64,000 nt of DNA. Source: VAZQ01 sp035293945. Lineage in GTDB: Bacteria > Pseudomonadota > Alphaproteobacteria > Rhizobiales > Xanthobacteraceae. The translations under genes were made by a program, and so were the position numbers. Location: the NCBI GenBank assembly GCA_035293945.1, contig DATGLV010000025.1, forward strand, positions 62,001 through 126,000, written 5' to 3'. Of this stretch, positions 25,951-34,423 are shown piece after piece (the first letter of the stretch is position 1; every line of letters starts with the position of its first letter). A model generated the notes under the pieces. It had not been told where the DNA came from. It saw only the letters and a list, made by a program, of their open reading frames with translations, and did no database searches.

Positions 25951-26895
25951 TCACCCCACCAGTTCCCGCGTCGAAGGAACAAACAGCTCCTCGATCGTCA
26001 CCGGCTTGGTGACGATGCCTTGTCTCTCGGCATGGCCGATCAACTCCTGCAGAACCCGGCGGTTGGGCGCAATTCCATAAGGGAGCGGATCGCCGGTGAT
26101 CGCCATGACGCGCCGATGCACCTCGTCGACCTCGGTCGGCTTCTCGATCTTGCCGGCCTTGAGGCGATCGAGATAGACGCGCTTGCTCGCCGCGAAGGCC
26201 TCGAACACGTCGGCTGCGAGGTCGGGGTGCGCGGCGATGAGCTCGTTCTTGATCACAACCGTATGATTGATCGGATAATGCCCATCAGCTTTGAGCGCCG
26301 CGAGCCCCGCCTCCAGCGCATTTGGAATGAGCGGATGGACGTCCGGAGATTTCACGTCGACCCCGACCGCAGCGGCAAGCTCGCCGCTGATCAACATCTC
26401 TTCCATCTTCTTGCCTGGCTCGATCGGCACCACATTCGCGGGCGGCCGATATTCGGCGACGTGCTCGTCGCCCGACAGCACCCAGGTGATCTTGGAGAGG
26501 TCGACTCCATATTCCTGCTGCAGCACCCCGCGCGCCCACACGCCGGTCGTTACCGTATAGCCGCGGTTGACGCCGACGCGCTTGCCCTCGAGCTCTTTGG
26601 GATTGCGGATGCCGGCTTTGGTGCCGGTGAGGATCGCGCCGTGATGGAAGGCGCGCACCAGGAAGATCGGCACGGCGGTCATCGGCTTCCCATAGGCGCG
26701 GGCGCAGATATAGGTGGTGATCGCCATCTCGCAGATGTCGAACTCGGCGCCGCGCACCATGCGGCGGAACGCGGCGATGAGCGGATCGACCTCGATGAAA
26801 TCGAACGTGAAGGTACGCGGCTTGACAGTGCCGTCCTTCAGCGCCCGGTTGTTGCCTTGTGTGCGGGTGACCGCTTTGAATTTGGTGACAGTCAT
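25951..26895 (-). CDS. 4,5-dihydroxyphthalate decarboxylase-like / periplasmic-binding-fold protein
   Basis: 314 aa without signal peptide, with the periplasmic-binding fold used by the phthalate pathway decarboxylase Pht5-like group. Key segments: FDICEMAITTYICARAYGKP, FHHGAILTGTKAGIRNPKELEGKRVGVNRGYTVTTGVWARGVLQ (in parts) and HYPINHTVVIK. The same fold appears again at 56350-57342. Next to a Rieske oxygenase of the phthalate-dioxygenase type this supports a role in aromatic acid breakdown, but a ligand-binding protein with no catalysis is equally possible. A palindrome-rich 172-nt gap separates it from the Rieske gene. Confidence 0.78.
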   Translation of the reverse strand: MTVTKFKAVTRTQGNNRALKDGTVKPRTFTFDFIEVDPLIAAFRRMVRGAEFDICEMAITTYICARAYGKPMTAVPIFLVRAFHHGAILTGTKAGIRNPKELEGKRVGVNRGYTVTTGVWARGVLQQEYGVDLSKITWVLSGDEHVAEYRPPANVVPIEPGKKMEEMLISGELAAAVGVDVKSPDVHPLIPNALEAGLAALKADGHYPINHTVVIKNELIAAHPDLAADVFEAFAASKRVYLDRLKAGKIEKPTEVDEVHRRVMAITGDPLPYGIAPNRRVLQELIGHAERQGIVTKPVTIEELFVPSTRELVG

Positions 26896-26954
26896 GAGAT
26901 TGCCTTGCTCCGGGCGACAGACGACACAAGAGCCAGCCTGTCACACGATCCCCA

Positions 26955-27055
26955 TTGTCATGGCCGGACTTGTTCTGACTTGTTCCGGCCATCTCGATCA
27001 GGAGGGCACAGCACACCCTAAGCGAGATCGCCGGGGCAGGCCCGGCGATGACACA
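26955..27055. repeat. intergenic palindromic repeat (CATGGCCGG...CCGGCCATC)
   Basis: CATGGCCGG (about 26959) pairs with CCGGCCATC (about 26987) across a ~20-nt spacer, followed by a second arm GATCGCCGGGGCAGGCCCGGCGATG. This fills the gap between the decarboxylase-like gene and the Rieske oxygenase gene, and the type is common in Bradyrhizobium-like genomes. Confidence 0.55.
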
Positions 27056-27067
27056 TCTGTTCTCTGA

Positions 27068-28354
27068 TTAAACCGTCGTCTGCGCCACGCCGGGTCGCCC
27101 GATCAGCGCCTCCTTGGCGCCTTCCTTGAAGGGCTGGTCGGGCGGCAGCACGATGGAGACGGAGCGCACCCGGTGGTGCGCGGGATCGACGCCGGGCGGG
27201 ACCGTACCCTTCTCGACGAGGGCCTTGGCGGCCCGCAGCAGGCGATGGCGCGCCATGATGATCCCGTTATCGGTGGAGACGAGGTTCTCCTTGGTGCGGT
27301 CGCAGATCGGCCCCATGCTCTCCTGCAAGGAGGCGTCCTGGCTCGCAAAGCCTGCGACCCCGCTATAGGTCTTGCCAGCCTTCTGGGCGGCGCGATCCAT
27401 CAGGTAATCGTTGTCCTTGTTGGCGAGCGGCCGGAAGGTCCCGGGCACGTATTTGCAATGCACGCCGGCCCCGTCGCGCATGGCCTCGACCTCGCGGGTG
27501 GTGAGCGCGCGCACCGGGTGGAAGTCGTAGGTCCATGCCCAGCAGTTCACGTCGTCGATCGGGATCCAGAAGTGGCCGTGGATCGGGTGGTCGGCGCGAG
27601 GCGGGATCATGGTGAAGGTCGGCATCACCCAGGGGGTGATGCGCCAGTAATAGTTGCCGTTCTCGGCATTGCGCCGCGCCCCGATGAACAACCCGCCCGG
27701 CTGCTCCACGACCTCGAAATGCGGCCGCATGTCCTTGAGGTTGTACTCGTTGCCTTTGGCGCCCTTGAACAGCGGGTCGGAGCCGAGGTCGCCGCGGTGC
27801 AGGAACGAGACGTGGCTCGAATCGATCCCGCCCTCCATGGCTTGCAGCCAGTTGCACTCCTGGAAGCGCTTGGAGATGAAGGTCTGCTCGGGGGCGACAG
27901 TGGCGAACTCCCACTCCGGCATCGGCGGCTGCTTCTCGGGCGGGCCAAGATAAGCCCACAGCACCGGCCCGAGCTTCACCAGCGGATATGATTTCAGCTT
28001 GATCTTCTGGCAGAAGCCGGACTCGCGCGGCTCCGAGGGGACGTCGATGCACTGGCCGGTGACGTCGTATTTCCAGCCATGATAGGGGCAACGCAGGCCG
28101 CTCTCCTCGTTGCGGCCGAACCAGAGCGAGACGCCGCGGTGGGCGCAGAACTCGTCGATCAGGCCGTATCTACCGTCGGTGTCGCGGAAGGCGATGAGCC
28201 GCTCGGACAGGACCTTGACCCGCACCGGCGGGCATTCGTTCTCGGGCAGCTCGGAGGCCATCAGCACCGGGAGCCAGTAGCTGCGGAACATCGCCCCCAT
28301 GGGCGTGCCCGGGCCGGTTTGCGTCAGCAGATCGTTCTGTTCTTTTCTGAGCAT
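27068..28354 (-). CDS. Rieske non-haem iron oxygenase, phthalate 4,5-dioxygenase-like
   Basis: 428 aa. The Rieske [2Fe-2S] ligands are C70-x-H72 (FCAHRG) and C89-x2-H92 (CPYHGW). The mononuclear iron site shows the bridging D178 and the H181/H186 pair in GGIDSSHVSFLHRG. The architecture fits the group IA phthalate and phenoxybenzoate dioxygenase oxygenases, which work with a single reductase of the FMN/2Fe-2S type; no reductase gene is present in the window. It probably hydroxylates or demethylates an aromatic acid. The start follows a long 5' region that carries an inverted repeat at 28428-28448. Confidence 0.9.
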   Translation of the reverse strand: MLRKEQNDLLTQTGPGTPMGAMFRSYWLPVLMASELPENECPPVRVKVLSERLIAFRDTDGRYGLIDEFCAHRGVSLWFGRNEESGLRCPYHGWKYDVTGQCIDVPSEPRESGFCQKIKLKSYPLVKLGPVLWAYLGPPEKQPPMPEWEFATVAPEQTFISKRFQECNWLQAMEGGIDSSHVSFLHRGDLGSDPLFKGAKGNEYNLKDMRPHFEVVEQPGGLFIGARRNAENGNYYWRITPWVMPTFTMIPPRADHPIHGHFWIPIDDVNCWAWTYDFHPVRALTTREVEAMRDGAGVHCKYVPGTFRPLANKDNDYLMDRAAQKAGKTYSGVAGFASQDASLQESMGPICDRTKENLVSTDNGIIMARHRLLRAAKALVEKGTVPPGVDPAHHRVRSVSIVLPPDQPFKEGAKEALIGRPGVAQTTV

Positions 28355-28427
28355 CTAAGTTGTTCCATGGGCTTGCCGGCGATCCCTTGATCAAAGCCGA
28401 CATTTCTTAAGGATTGGCATGAAGCCT

Positions 28428-28448
28428 CAAGCGCAAATTAAGCGCTTG
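28428..28448. promoter_or_regulatory. perfect inverted repeat upstream of the Rieske gene
   Basis: CAAGCGC at 28428-28434 and GCGCTTG at 28442-28448 are perfect inverted copies separated by AAATTAA, giving 21 bp with dyad symmetry. It lies 74 nt before the Rieske start and 43 nt past the end of the gene at 28492-28806. An operator for a GntR/LysR-like regulator or a factor-independent terminator of the upstream small gene are both possible. Confidence 0.5.
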
Positions 28449-28491
28449 CTTTCCCCTCGACAAGTCGCGACAGGAGACCGCGGTCCCAGCC

Positions 28492-28806
28492 TCAGCAGCA
28501 GCTGCAATCAACCCCCTCGATGTCGGCAAGCCCATCCTTAAGCCACGCGGGGGGTAGATCATCTTCGGTCACATCGGCAATCGGCTTGAAAACCTTGAAA
28601 TGGTGGCGCCGGTCGCCTTGGGTCCAGAATGCGACCACGGTCTCGAGCGGCGGACAGCCCGGCACCGCGCAGGCGACCTCCGCCACCATCACGGTTTCCT
28701 CTCCGCCCAAGGCAAAGCGCGCCCTCGTCCACGCGCGAACCTGCTCGGCGGCAGCGCCGTCGGAAGATTCTCTACGGGCAAACCCGAAGGTGGCAGGCTT
28801 GTTCAA
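28492..28806 (-). CDS. small conserved-looking protein of unknown function
   Basis: 104 aa, not recognised. It has a compact alpha/beta composition (FALGGEETVMVAEVACAVPGCPPLETVVAFW, in parts, then HHFKVFKPIADVTEDDLPPAWLKD) and ends in a Cys-rich CSCC tail at residues ~101-104 plus an internal CAVPGCP. The two Cys groups could bind metal. No ribosome site stands out. It lies upstream of the Rieske gene on the same strand, so a role as a small chaperone or redox partner is conceivable but unproven. Confidence 0.6.
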   Translation of the reverse strand: MNKPATFGFARRESSDGAAAEQVRAWTRARFALGGEETVMVAEVACAVPGCPPLETVVAFWTQGDRRHHFKVFKPIADVTEDDLPPAWLKDGLADIEGVDCSCC

Positions 28807-28952
28807 AGGCTGCGCCTAACTATCTTTGCTACATAGCAAAATAGTGACGAATGCCGGGCAGGAAAAGCGGCCTATTCGCGGCTCGCTATTCGCCTATCCG
28901 CAGTCTAGATTGCGGCCCGATTTTCCACCCCACCAATCGGAGATTTCCTCAA

Positions 28953-30068
28953 GTGGCTGAAACAGTGCTGGCGGCGGTCAGAACCGGTCCGAGCAAGACC
29001 GAGATCCAAGAATTCCCGATGCCCGATATCGCTCCTGACGCCGCCCTCATGAAGATGGAGGTCGGCGGCATCTGCGGCACCGATGTCAAGCTCTACCAGC
29101 ACCCGCCGACCAGCGACCCCGTCATCATGGGGCACGAGAATATCGGCGTCATCGCCAAGGCCGGCCGAGAGTTCACCAACCGCAAGGGGTTCAAGGAAGG
29201 CGACCTGGTCTTTGTCGAACATTATGTGATGTGCGGCAAGTGCGAGTGGTGCCACGCCGGCCAGTACCGCCATTGCGAGAACACAAACTGGCGCACCAAC
29301 CCTGATGCTATCCGCTACGGCTATACTTCGGCGAAGAAGGCGCCACACCTCTATGGCGGCTTTGCCCAATACGTCTATCTGCCCTGGAACGCGGTGGTGC
29401 ATCACGTGCCCAAGGGCGTGACGCCGGAGCTCGCCGGGCTCGTGACCCCGATGGCGAACGGGGTGGAGTGGTCGCTCTTCGACGGCGGCGTCGGCTACGA
29501 CTCCACCGTGCTGATCCAGGGACCCGGCCAGCAGGGCCTCTCGCAAACCGTGATCTGCAAGCAGGCCGGCGCATCGCTCATCATCGTCACCGGCACCTCC
29601 AAGGACGGCGCGCGGCTCAAGGTCGCCAAGGAGCTCGGCGCCGACTACGTGATCGACGTGCAGAAGGAGGACCCGCTCGCCCGCATCATGGAGATCACCG
29701 GCGGCAAGGGTGTCGACGTCTCGCTCGACTGCACCGCCGGCGCCGGCACCATTCCGATCCTGCTCGGCATCGAGGCGCTCAAACGCAAGGGCGGCACCAT
29801 CGTGGTGCAGGGCGAGCTCGCCGCCTTTCCGAATTTCCCGCTGGAGAAGTTCACCGTGAAGTTCATCACCATGCACTCCGCGCGCGGCCACAGCTACAAG
29901 GCCTGCGAGCTCGCACTGGCGCAAATCGCCTCCAAACGCTTCCCGCTGGAGAAGATCACGACGCACCGCTTCGGCCTGAAGGACGTCGATCTCGCCATCA
30001 GGTCGGTCGGCAGCCTGCCGGGCGGCAAGCCGGACGTGATCCACGCCTCGCTGATGCCGTGGATGTGA
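28953..30068 (+). CDS. zinc-dependent alcohol dehydrogenase (MDR family)
   Basis: About 371 aa. The catalytic zinc Cys is in CGTDVKL and its His partner in MGHENIG; the structural-zinc lobe shows CGKCEWCHAGQYRHC, four cysteines. The nucleotide-binding GPGQQG motif is in VLIQGPGQQGLSQ. Likely oxidises an alcohol or aldehyde intermediate, possibly from the aromatic route on the opposite strand. The open frame begins at ATG 28851, but the first ~34 residues do not look like ADH; GTG 28953 with GGAGA upstream (PQVAETV region) is the better start. It runs against the neighbouring leftward genes. Confidence 0.85.
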   Translation: MAETVLAAVRTGPSKTEIQEFPMPDIAPDAALMKMEVGGICGTDVKLYQHPPTSDPVIMGHENIGVIAKAGREFTNRKGFKEGDLVFVEHYVMCGKCEWCHAGQYRHCENTNWRTNPDAIRYGYTSAKKAPHLYGGFAQYVYLPWNAVVHHVPKGVTPELAGLVTPMANGVEWSLFDGGVGYDSTVLIQGPGQQGLSQTVICKQAGASLIIVTGTSKDGARLKVAKELGADYVIDVQKEDPLARIMEITGGKGVDVSLDCTAGAGTIPILLGIEALKRKGGTIVVQGELAAFPNFPLEKFTVKFITMHSARGHSYKACELALAQIASKRFPLEKITTHRFGLKDVDLAIRSVGSLPGGKPDVIHASLMPWM

Positions 30069-30110
30069 GGCGCTAGCTAGGAACGCGTGGGCACGGCGCG
30101 TTCCGCGCCC

Positions 30111-30144
30111 TTTGCCCACCCTACAGAGCCGTAGGGTGGGCAAA
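30111..30144. terminator. perfect 14-bp inverted repeat (GTAGGGTGGGCAAA family)
   Basis: TTTGCCCACCCTAC (30111-30124) and GTAGGGTGGGCAAA (30131-30144) are perfect inverted copies with a 6-nt loop. Around them GCAAAAATTGC and GCAATTTTGC extend the symmetry. It sits between the rightward alcohol dehydrogenase and the leftward gene ending at 30219, so it may terminate both; the type also occurs at 53753-53897 between another convergent pair. Confidence 0.7.
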
Positions 30145-30218
30145 AATTGCTTCGCGCTGGATTTGATTGACACGAGGGGTTGCGCAATTTTGCCCACGCG
30201 TCTGCGCAAAGCGTCGAG

Positions 30219-31064
30219 CTACTTCTTCGTCTGCGGGAAGTGCGACAGGCTCGGCGGCGGCTCGTCCTTCTCGGCCGGCATCAGCTCGCCGTCGCCGGCG
30301 TTGATCATGTAGTGCCTGCCACCGATGTTCACGTGGACGTTGCCTTCCGCACAGATCGATTCGACCCAGATCGGCTTCGGATTACGCTTCATGTTCTTGA
30401 GCACCGTCCACGGACGGGTGAGCGCATGGTCTTCGACCGTGACCAGGTCGTGCAGGATGTCCGGGTTGTCCTTGTCGAGATAGAAGCGCTCCTTGACCAC
30501 CGTCTGGCCATCCTCATGCAACGGCAGGCCGCTCGGGTCGAAAGTGCGCGGGTTCTTCAGGTTGCGCGTCTCGACCTCGAGTGCAGTGAACCGGCCACTC
30601 GCGTCGGGATCGACCCACTTGCCGATGGAATAGCCCATCCACGAAGGGTCCTCGTCGGTCGGAAAGTCGCGCCCATCCGTGTAGATGCGCCGGAGCATGC
30701 TGAGATATTCCATCAGCATATAGGTGGTGTTGCGGGTAACGACGATCTCCATCGGGAGCACCAGGGTGGTGGCCCGCGGCATTCCTTCCGGGATGCAGGT
30801 GTAGACCGGGTCGTCGCCAAATCCGCCCCTGGCCACGTCGGCCAGATTGGCCTCGAACTTCTTCTGATATTCGGGCGTGAGCGGCGCTTGCTGCCCTAGC
30901 CCGGGGGGCTTGGTCTGGTCGAAGACGCCGAGCCTCCCCATGTTTTCCCATTGGCCGGCAAAGGCGGGGTAATGGCTCTCATCAAACGGTTGCTGAGCTG
31001 CGGCAGGCCCGGCGATCACGGCGCCGGCAAGCGCAAGCGACAGGATCATGCCTTTTGACAGCAT
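30219..31064 (-). CDS. secreted protein of unknown function (WxGDxLVVET-type family)
   Basis: 281 aa with a signal peptide ending in GPAAAQ. The mature protein has the family pattern CIPEGMPRATTLVLPMEIV, RRIYTDGRDFPTD, WMGYSIGKWVD, LEVETRNL and ERFYLDKDN, seen in secreted proteins often encoded near oxidoreductases in soil Proteobacteria. The gene at 48116-49045 encodes a relative. No catalytic residues are known. It is followed on the same strand by a DUF6152 gene upstream, a frequent pairing. Confidence 0.75.
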   Translation of the reverse strand: MLSKGMILSLALAGAVIAGPAAAQQPFDESHYPAFAGQWENMGRLGVFDQTKPPGLGQQAPLTPEYQKKFEANLADVARGGFGDDPVYTCIPEGMPRATTLVLPMEIVVTRNTTYMLMEYLSMLRRIYTDGRDFPTDEDPSWMGYSIGKWVDPDASGRFTALEVETRNLKNPRTFDPSGLPLHEDGQTVVKERFYLDKDNPDILHDLVTVEDHALTRPWTVLKNMKRNPKPIWVESICAEGNVHVNIGGRHYMINAGDGELMPAEKDEPPPSLSHFPQTKK

Positions 31065-31110
31065 TTGTCTTCCTCCCAGGAAATAACGGCGGGCAACTCG
31101 GGACGCGGCG

Positions 31111-31500
31111 CTATTTCGGGACCGCGACCGGCGTGCCGTCCTTGAACTTGACCTGCTGCGGCTGGTAGGAGCCGCCCTCGGCGCCGCTGTGCAACGGATT
31201 GATCTTGACCGTGATCTCGTCGCCGGGCTTGAGGCTCTTGGCCGTCATGCCGTCGCGCACGAGAATCCCGGGCGCGCCGCCTTCGAGGGTCCAATCCTTG
31301 ATGGTCCCGTCCTGACCCTTGACTTCCACGATCAGCAGCGTGTGCGGGCTGACAAACTTGAACTCCTTCACGGTCCCGGAGATCTCGATCGGATGCTCCA
31401 TGTCGAACATCGCAAACGAATGGTGCGCCGATGCGATGCCCCCGCAGGCGGCCCAGGCAAGACCGGCCAACAGCGTGACGGAACGAAATCTCGGGATCAT
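31111..31500 (-). CDS. DUF6152 family secreted protein
   Basis: 129 aa with a signal peptide ending GGIASAHH. The hallmark is AHHSFAMFDMEHPIEISGTVKEF, then VSPHTLLIVEVKGQDG and WTLEGGAPGILVRDGM, which match DUF6152. Members are small beta-sheet secreted proteins; function unknown. A TGAGG ribosome site precedes ATG 31500; the ATG at 31539 is outside the family match. It is transcribed with the secreted protein gene at 30219. Confidence 0.85.
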   Translation of the reverse strand: MIPRFRSVTLLAGLAWAACGGIASAHHSFAMFDMEHPIEISGTVKEFKFVSPHTLLIVEVKGQDGTIKDWTLEGGAPGILVRDGMTAKSLKPGDEITVKINPLHSGAEGGSYQPQQVKFKDGTPVAVPK

Positions 31501-31592
31501 GGATTCCTCACCCTTTGTCTTAATTCTTCGGTTCAACACTACGACATTCAGCGCAGCTACGGCAACGCCTTCCGCCTATTCGGGCGCCGAGC

Positions 31593-32381
31593 TCAGTGGC
31601 GGGCGCTGGTCTCGCCGAGATGCTGGCCGCAGTCCATGCGGATGCATTCCCCGGTCATGACCGTCGCGACCTCGACCAGGAACAAAGCGGCCCGTGCCAC
31701 GTCGATCGGCCATATGCCCTTCTTGAGGGGAAATTCCTCTTTCGCCCGCCGCAGGCGCTCCTGATACTGCTCTTCGTTCAGGATCACCCGCGTCCAATGA
31801 CCGAGCATCCCGCCCGGGCAGAGCGCGTTGACCCGCACCTCCGGGGCCAAAAGACGCGCCATCGCCAGCGTCAGCGTATTGAGCGCGCCCTTGGAAGCCA
31901 CATACGCCATCGAGCTGCCACCCGCCCGCATCGCGCCGACCGAAGAGATGTTCACGATCGCCGCATCGCCGGTGGCCTTGAGATGAGGGGCTGCGGCGCG
32001 GCACATCTGATAGTTGCCGATCAGGTTGACGCCGTAGACGCGCTGGAACTCGGCGGCGTCGAGCAGATCGAGGCGCTTGTGCGGGATCGGCTTGGTGGTG
32101 GCCGCATTGTTGATGAGCACGTCGAGGCGGCCCCAACGGTCGACCGCAGACTTGACCAGGCGCACGCAATCTTCGTCTTTGGACACGTCGCCCTGCACCG
32201 CGATCGCGTCCACGCCCGAACCTTGACAGTGCGCGACGACCTTCTCGGCGCCCGCCTTGTTGGTCGCATAGTTCACCAGCACGTTGCAGCCGCGCGAGGC
32301 GAGGATTTTCGCGCATTCGGCGCCGATGCCGTCATCGGAACTCGCCCCGGTGACGACCGCGGCCTTCCCTTTGATCTCCAA
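31593..32381 (-). CDS. short-chain dehydrogenase/reductase
   Basis: 262 aa classical SDR. AAVVTGASSDDGIG is the cofactor motif (TGxxxGxG with insertion), NNAAT follows, the catalytic Ser lies in IVNISSVGAM and YVASKGA supplies Y and K. The ending CIRMDCGQHLGE is typical of gluconate/3-oxoacyl reductase-type SDRs. It could reduce or oxidise a keto or hydroxy intermediate of the catabolic block. A repeat element lies just upstream at 32406-32475. Confidence 0.88.
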   Translation of the reverse strand: MEIKGKAAVVTGASSDDGIGAECAKILASRGCNVLVNYATNKAGAEKVVAHCQGSGVDAIAVQGDVSKDEDCVRLVKSAVDRWGRLDVLINNAATTKPIPHKRLDLLDAAEFQRVYGVNLIGNYQMCRAAAPHLKATGDAAIVNISSVGAMRAGGSSMAYVASKGALNTLTLAMARLLAPEVRVNALCPGGMLGHWTRVILNEEQYQERLRRAKEEFPLKKGIWPIDVARAALFLVEVATVMTGECIRMDCGQHLGETSARH

Positions 32382-32405
32382 GCAAACCTCCCGTGTTGAA
32401 ACCTA

Positions 32406-32475
32406 AGCATGATCCCGAAAAGCCTGCCCTTGCGAGAGCGAGGGTGGATACCGGTTCTCGGAAAAAGGTCATGCT
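32406..32475. repeat. dispersed intergenic repeat, copy 2
   Basis: Terminal AGCATGA (32406-32412) and TCATGCT (32469-32475) are inverted ends. The inside, CCCTTGCGAGAGCGAGGG then ACCGGTTCTCGGAAAA, matches copy 3 in reverse orientation and copy 1 at 22045. It separates the SDR gene from the binding protein. Confidence 0.7.
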
Positions 32476-32479
32476 CAAC

Positions 32480-33502
32480 CTATTGTCCGATCCGCGTCAT
32501 CTGCGCCGCCTTGGCGACGAGCTCCGCCGGCAGCGCTGCAATCTTGCCGATCGCCGCCGCGATCGCCTCTCCCGAGCGCGCCTCGACGGTCAGCTTCATT
32601 TGCTTTGCTTCTTCAAGCAGCGCTGGGTCCGCTACGGCGCCGTGGAAGGCACGGCGCAACGCCGCCACCCGATCGGGCGGCACATTCGGCGGCGCGAGAA
32701 TCGGGCGGCCGATCTCCAGGCTTGAGGCGTGGACCTCCAGGATCTCCCGCTGCTCGTCGGTCTTGGCGTAGCTGAAGATGGTCGGCACCTTGAGCTCAGG
32801 CACCGCCTCCGGCTCGGTGGTGAACAGAAGACGAAATGTGCCATCGTCGAGCAGACGTTGCGCCGCGCCCTGAAACGCGCTCGTCGTCTGGCAGATGCCC
32901 TGCAGCTCGCCGCGCTCCATCGCCAGGATCACGCCGTTCGCGCCCTTATATCCATCGATCAGCTTGAACTTCATGCCGAGCAGGTTCTTCAACAGAACCG
33001 GCGTCTCAGTCAATGCCGTGCCGGCGCCGTCGCCGCCGACCACGAGCTCGCGCGTAAACAGATCATCGGGCCCCCGAATGCCGGAATCCGAGCGCGCATA
33101 GCAGCCGCGATGGGTGATCTCCGGACTGCCGATCCAGTTGAACTTTAGCGGGTCGTAGTTGACGTTGGGCTGCCGCATCAGCGCGTAGTTCGGGATGTTA
33201 CGGCTGACCATGCCGATCACGGTGCCGTCCTGCGCGGCCTTGTTGTAGAGGTAGTTGGCGGCGATCAGCGAGCCGGCGCCCGGCATGTTCTGGATGACGA
33301 AGGGCGGCGCGCCAGGGACATGTTGGCGCATGTGGCGGGCGACGAGCCGCGCCCAGGTGTCGTAGTCCTGACCCGGTTCGGTGCTGACCACGAAGGTAAT
33401 CTGCTTGCCTTTGTAGAAATCCGCGGGGCTTTGCGCCCACAGCGGCGATGCTGACAGGACGGAGCAGGCAATCAATGCCACAGCGTGCGTCAAGGCTCGC
33501 AT
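32480..33502 (-). CDS. Bug/TctC-type tricarboxylate-transporter substrate-binding protein
   Basis: 340 aa with a signal peptide ending PLWAQSP. Family motifs: DFYKGKQITFVVSTEPGQDYDTWARL and HVPGAPPFVIQNMPGAGSLIAANYLYN (in parts), later GGDGAGTALTETP. These bind citrate, aromatic acids, terephthalate and the like for TTT permeases or act as sensors. An excellent GGAGGG ribosome site precedes ATG 33502; the frame open to 33724 is noise. No tctA/tctB is next to it. Its position before UbiX/UbiD suggests uptake of the pathway substrate. Confidence 0.88.
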   Translation of the reverse strand: MRALTHAVALIACSVLSASPLWAQSPADFYKGKQITFVVSTEPGQDYDTWARLVARHMRQHVPGAPPFVIQNMPGAGSLIAANYLYNKAAQDGTVIGMVSRNIPNYALMRQPNVNYDPLKFNWIGSPEITHRGCYARSDSGIRGPDDLFTRELVVGGDGAGTALTETPVLLKNLLGMKFKLIDGYKGANGVILAMERGELQGICQTTSAFQGAAQRLLDDGTFRLLFTTEPEAVPELKVPTIFSYAKTDEQREILEVHASSLEIGRPILAPPNVPPDRVAALRRAFHGAVADPALLEEAKQMKLTVEARSGEAIAAAIGKIAALPAELVAKAAQMTRIGQ

Positions 33503-33691
33503 GCTTCCCTCCTGCCATTGGTTCTTAGTACTTCGCATCAAGGTACAAAGGCAGGTCGCGCGCGGCAAGCGAAGCGGGCAAGCGCGGGCATTCCCAATTG
33601 TCCACTTTTCCCGGGCGCAGTGCAGCGTGGCCGTGGTCTTTGAGCTTTCGCGAAGGCGCCCAACCCGTTCCGGTCGCAACCGATCCGCAGC

Positions 33692-33725
33692 CTGGAACGG
33701 TCCCGGCTCAAGAGGCCGGAACAAG
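33692..33725. repeat. dispersed repeat (AACGGTCCCGGCTCAAG family)
   Basis: AACGGTCCCGGCTCAAGAGG and GCCGGAACAAGC follow each other here. The same order occurs at 25910-25942, where the hairpin part is more complete. It lies between the UbiX gene end at 33734 and the binding-protein gene start at 33502. Confidence 0.5.
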
Positions 33726-33733
33726 CGTGAGTC

Positions 33734-34345
33734 TCAGGTCCCGCTCTTCGCGCCACCGACCGCGGCGATCGTCGCGGCGGTCTGCATATGGCCATCCCAG
33801 CGCTTGGCGAATGGTGCCGCGATGCCGAACTGATCGAGCACGCGCGCGACGATGTGATCGACCACGTCGTCGACGGTCTGCGGGCGATTGTAGAAGGCCG
33901 GCATTGGCGGCAGCATGACAACGCCCATGCGGGCGAGCTTGAGCATGTTTTCCAGATGCACCTCGGACAGCGGCGTCTCGCGTGCCACCAGCACCAGCTT
34001 ACGTCGCTCCTTGAGGATCACGTCGGCGGCGCGGTGCACCAGATGCTCGCCATAGCCGTTGGCGATTCCCCCCAGCGTGCGCATCGAGCAGGGAATGACC
34101 ACCATGCCCTCGGTCAGGAAGGAGCCCGAGGAGATCGAGGCCCCCATGTCGCCCTGGCTGTGGACCACGCTCGCGAGCGAGCGTACCTGCTCGACCGTAT
34201 AGCGTGTCTCATGCTCGATGGTGCGCTGCGCCCATTTGCTGATGATGAGGTGGGATTCGACCTCGGAATGCTTCAACGCCTCGAGCATCCGGATGCCGAA
34301 GATGGCGCCGGTCGATCCGGTCATGCCGACAATCAGGCGTCGCAT
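33734..34345 (-). CDS. ubiX: flavin prenyltransferase UbiX
   Basis: 203 aa. VGMTGSTGAIFGIRML at the start carries the flavin-phosphate loop, CSMRTLGGIANGYGEHLVHRAADVILKERRKLVLVARE is the family hallmark (in parts), and the ending FYNRPQTVDDVVDHIVARVLDQFG is standard. UbiX attaches a dimethylallyl group to FMN to make the prenylated-FMN cofactor that UbiD decarboxylases need. It lies immediately downstream of the UbiD gene on the same strand. A second genomic copy for ubiquinone synthesis may exist elsewhere. Confidence 0.93.
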   Translation of the reverse strand: MRRLIVGMTGSTGAIFGIRMLEALKHSEVESHLIISKWAQRTIEHETRYTVEQVRSLASVVHSQGDMGASISSGSFLTEGMVVIPCSMRTLGGIANGYGEHLVHRAADVILKERRKLVLVARETPLSEVHLENMLKLARMGVVMLPPMPAFYNRPQTVDDVVDHIVARVLDQFGIAAPFAKRWDGHMQTAATIAAVGGAKSGT

Positions 34346-34423
34346 ACTATTCCTCTTCTCCTTGCAAGGCTTTCAGCCATACCGGCCGCGCGCCATGGCT
34401 GCAACTTGAAAACTCTATTAGTG

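Noticed and set aside
28905..30209. 434-aa leftward open frame over the alcohol dehydrogenase
   Set aside because: Antisense shadow of a gene with intact zinc-binding motifs.
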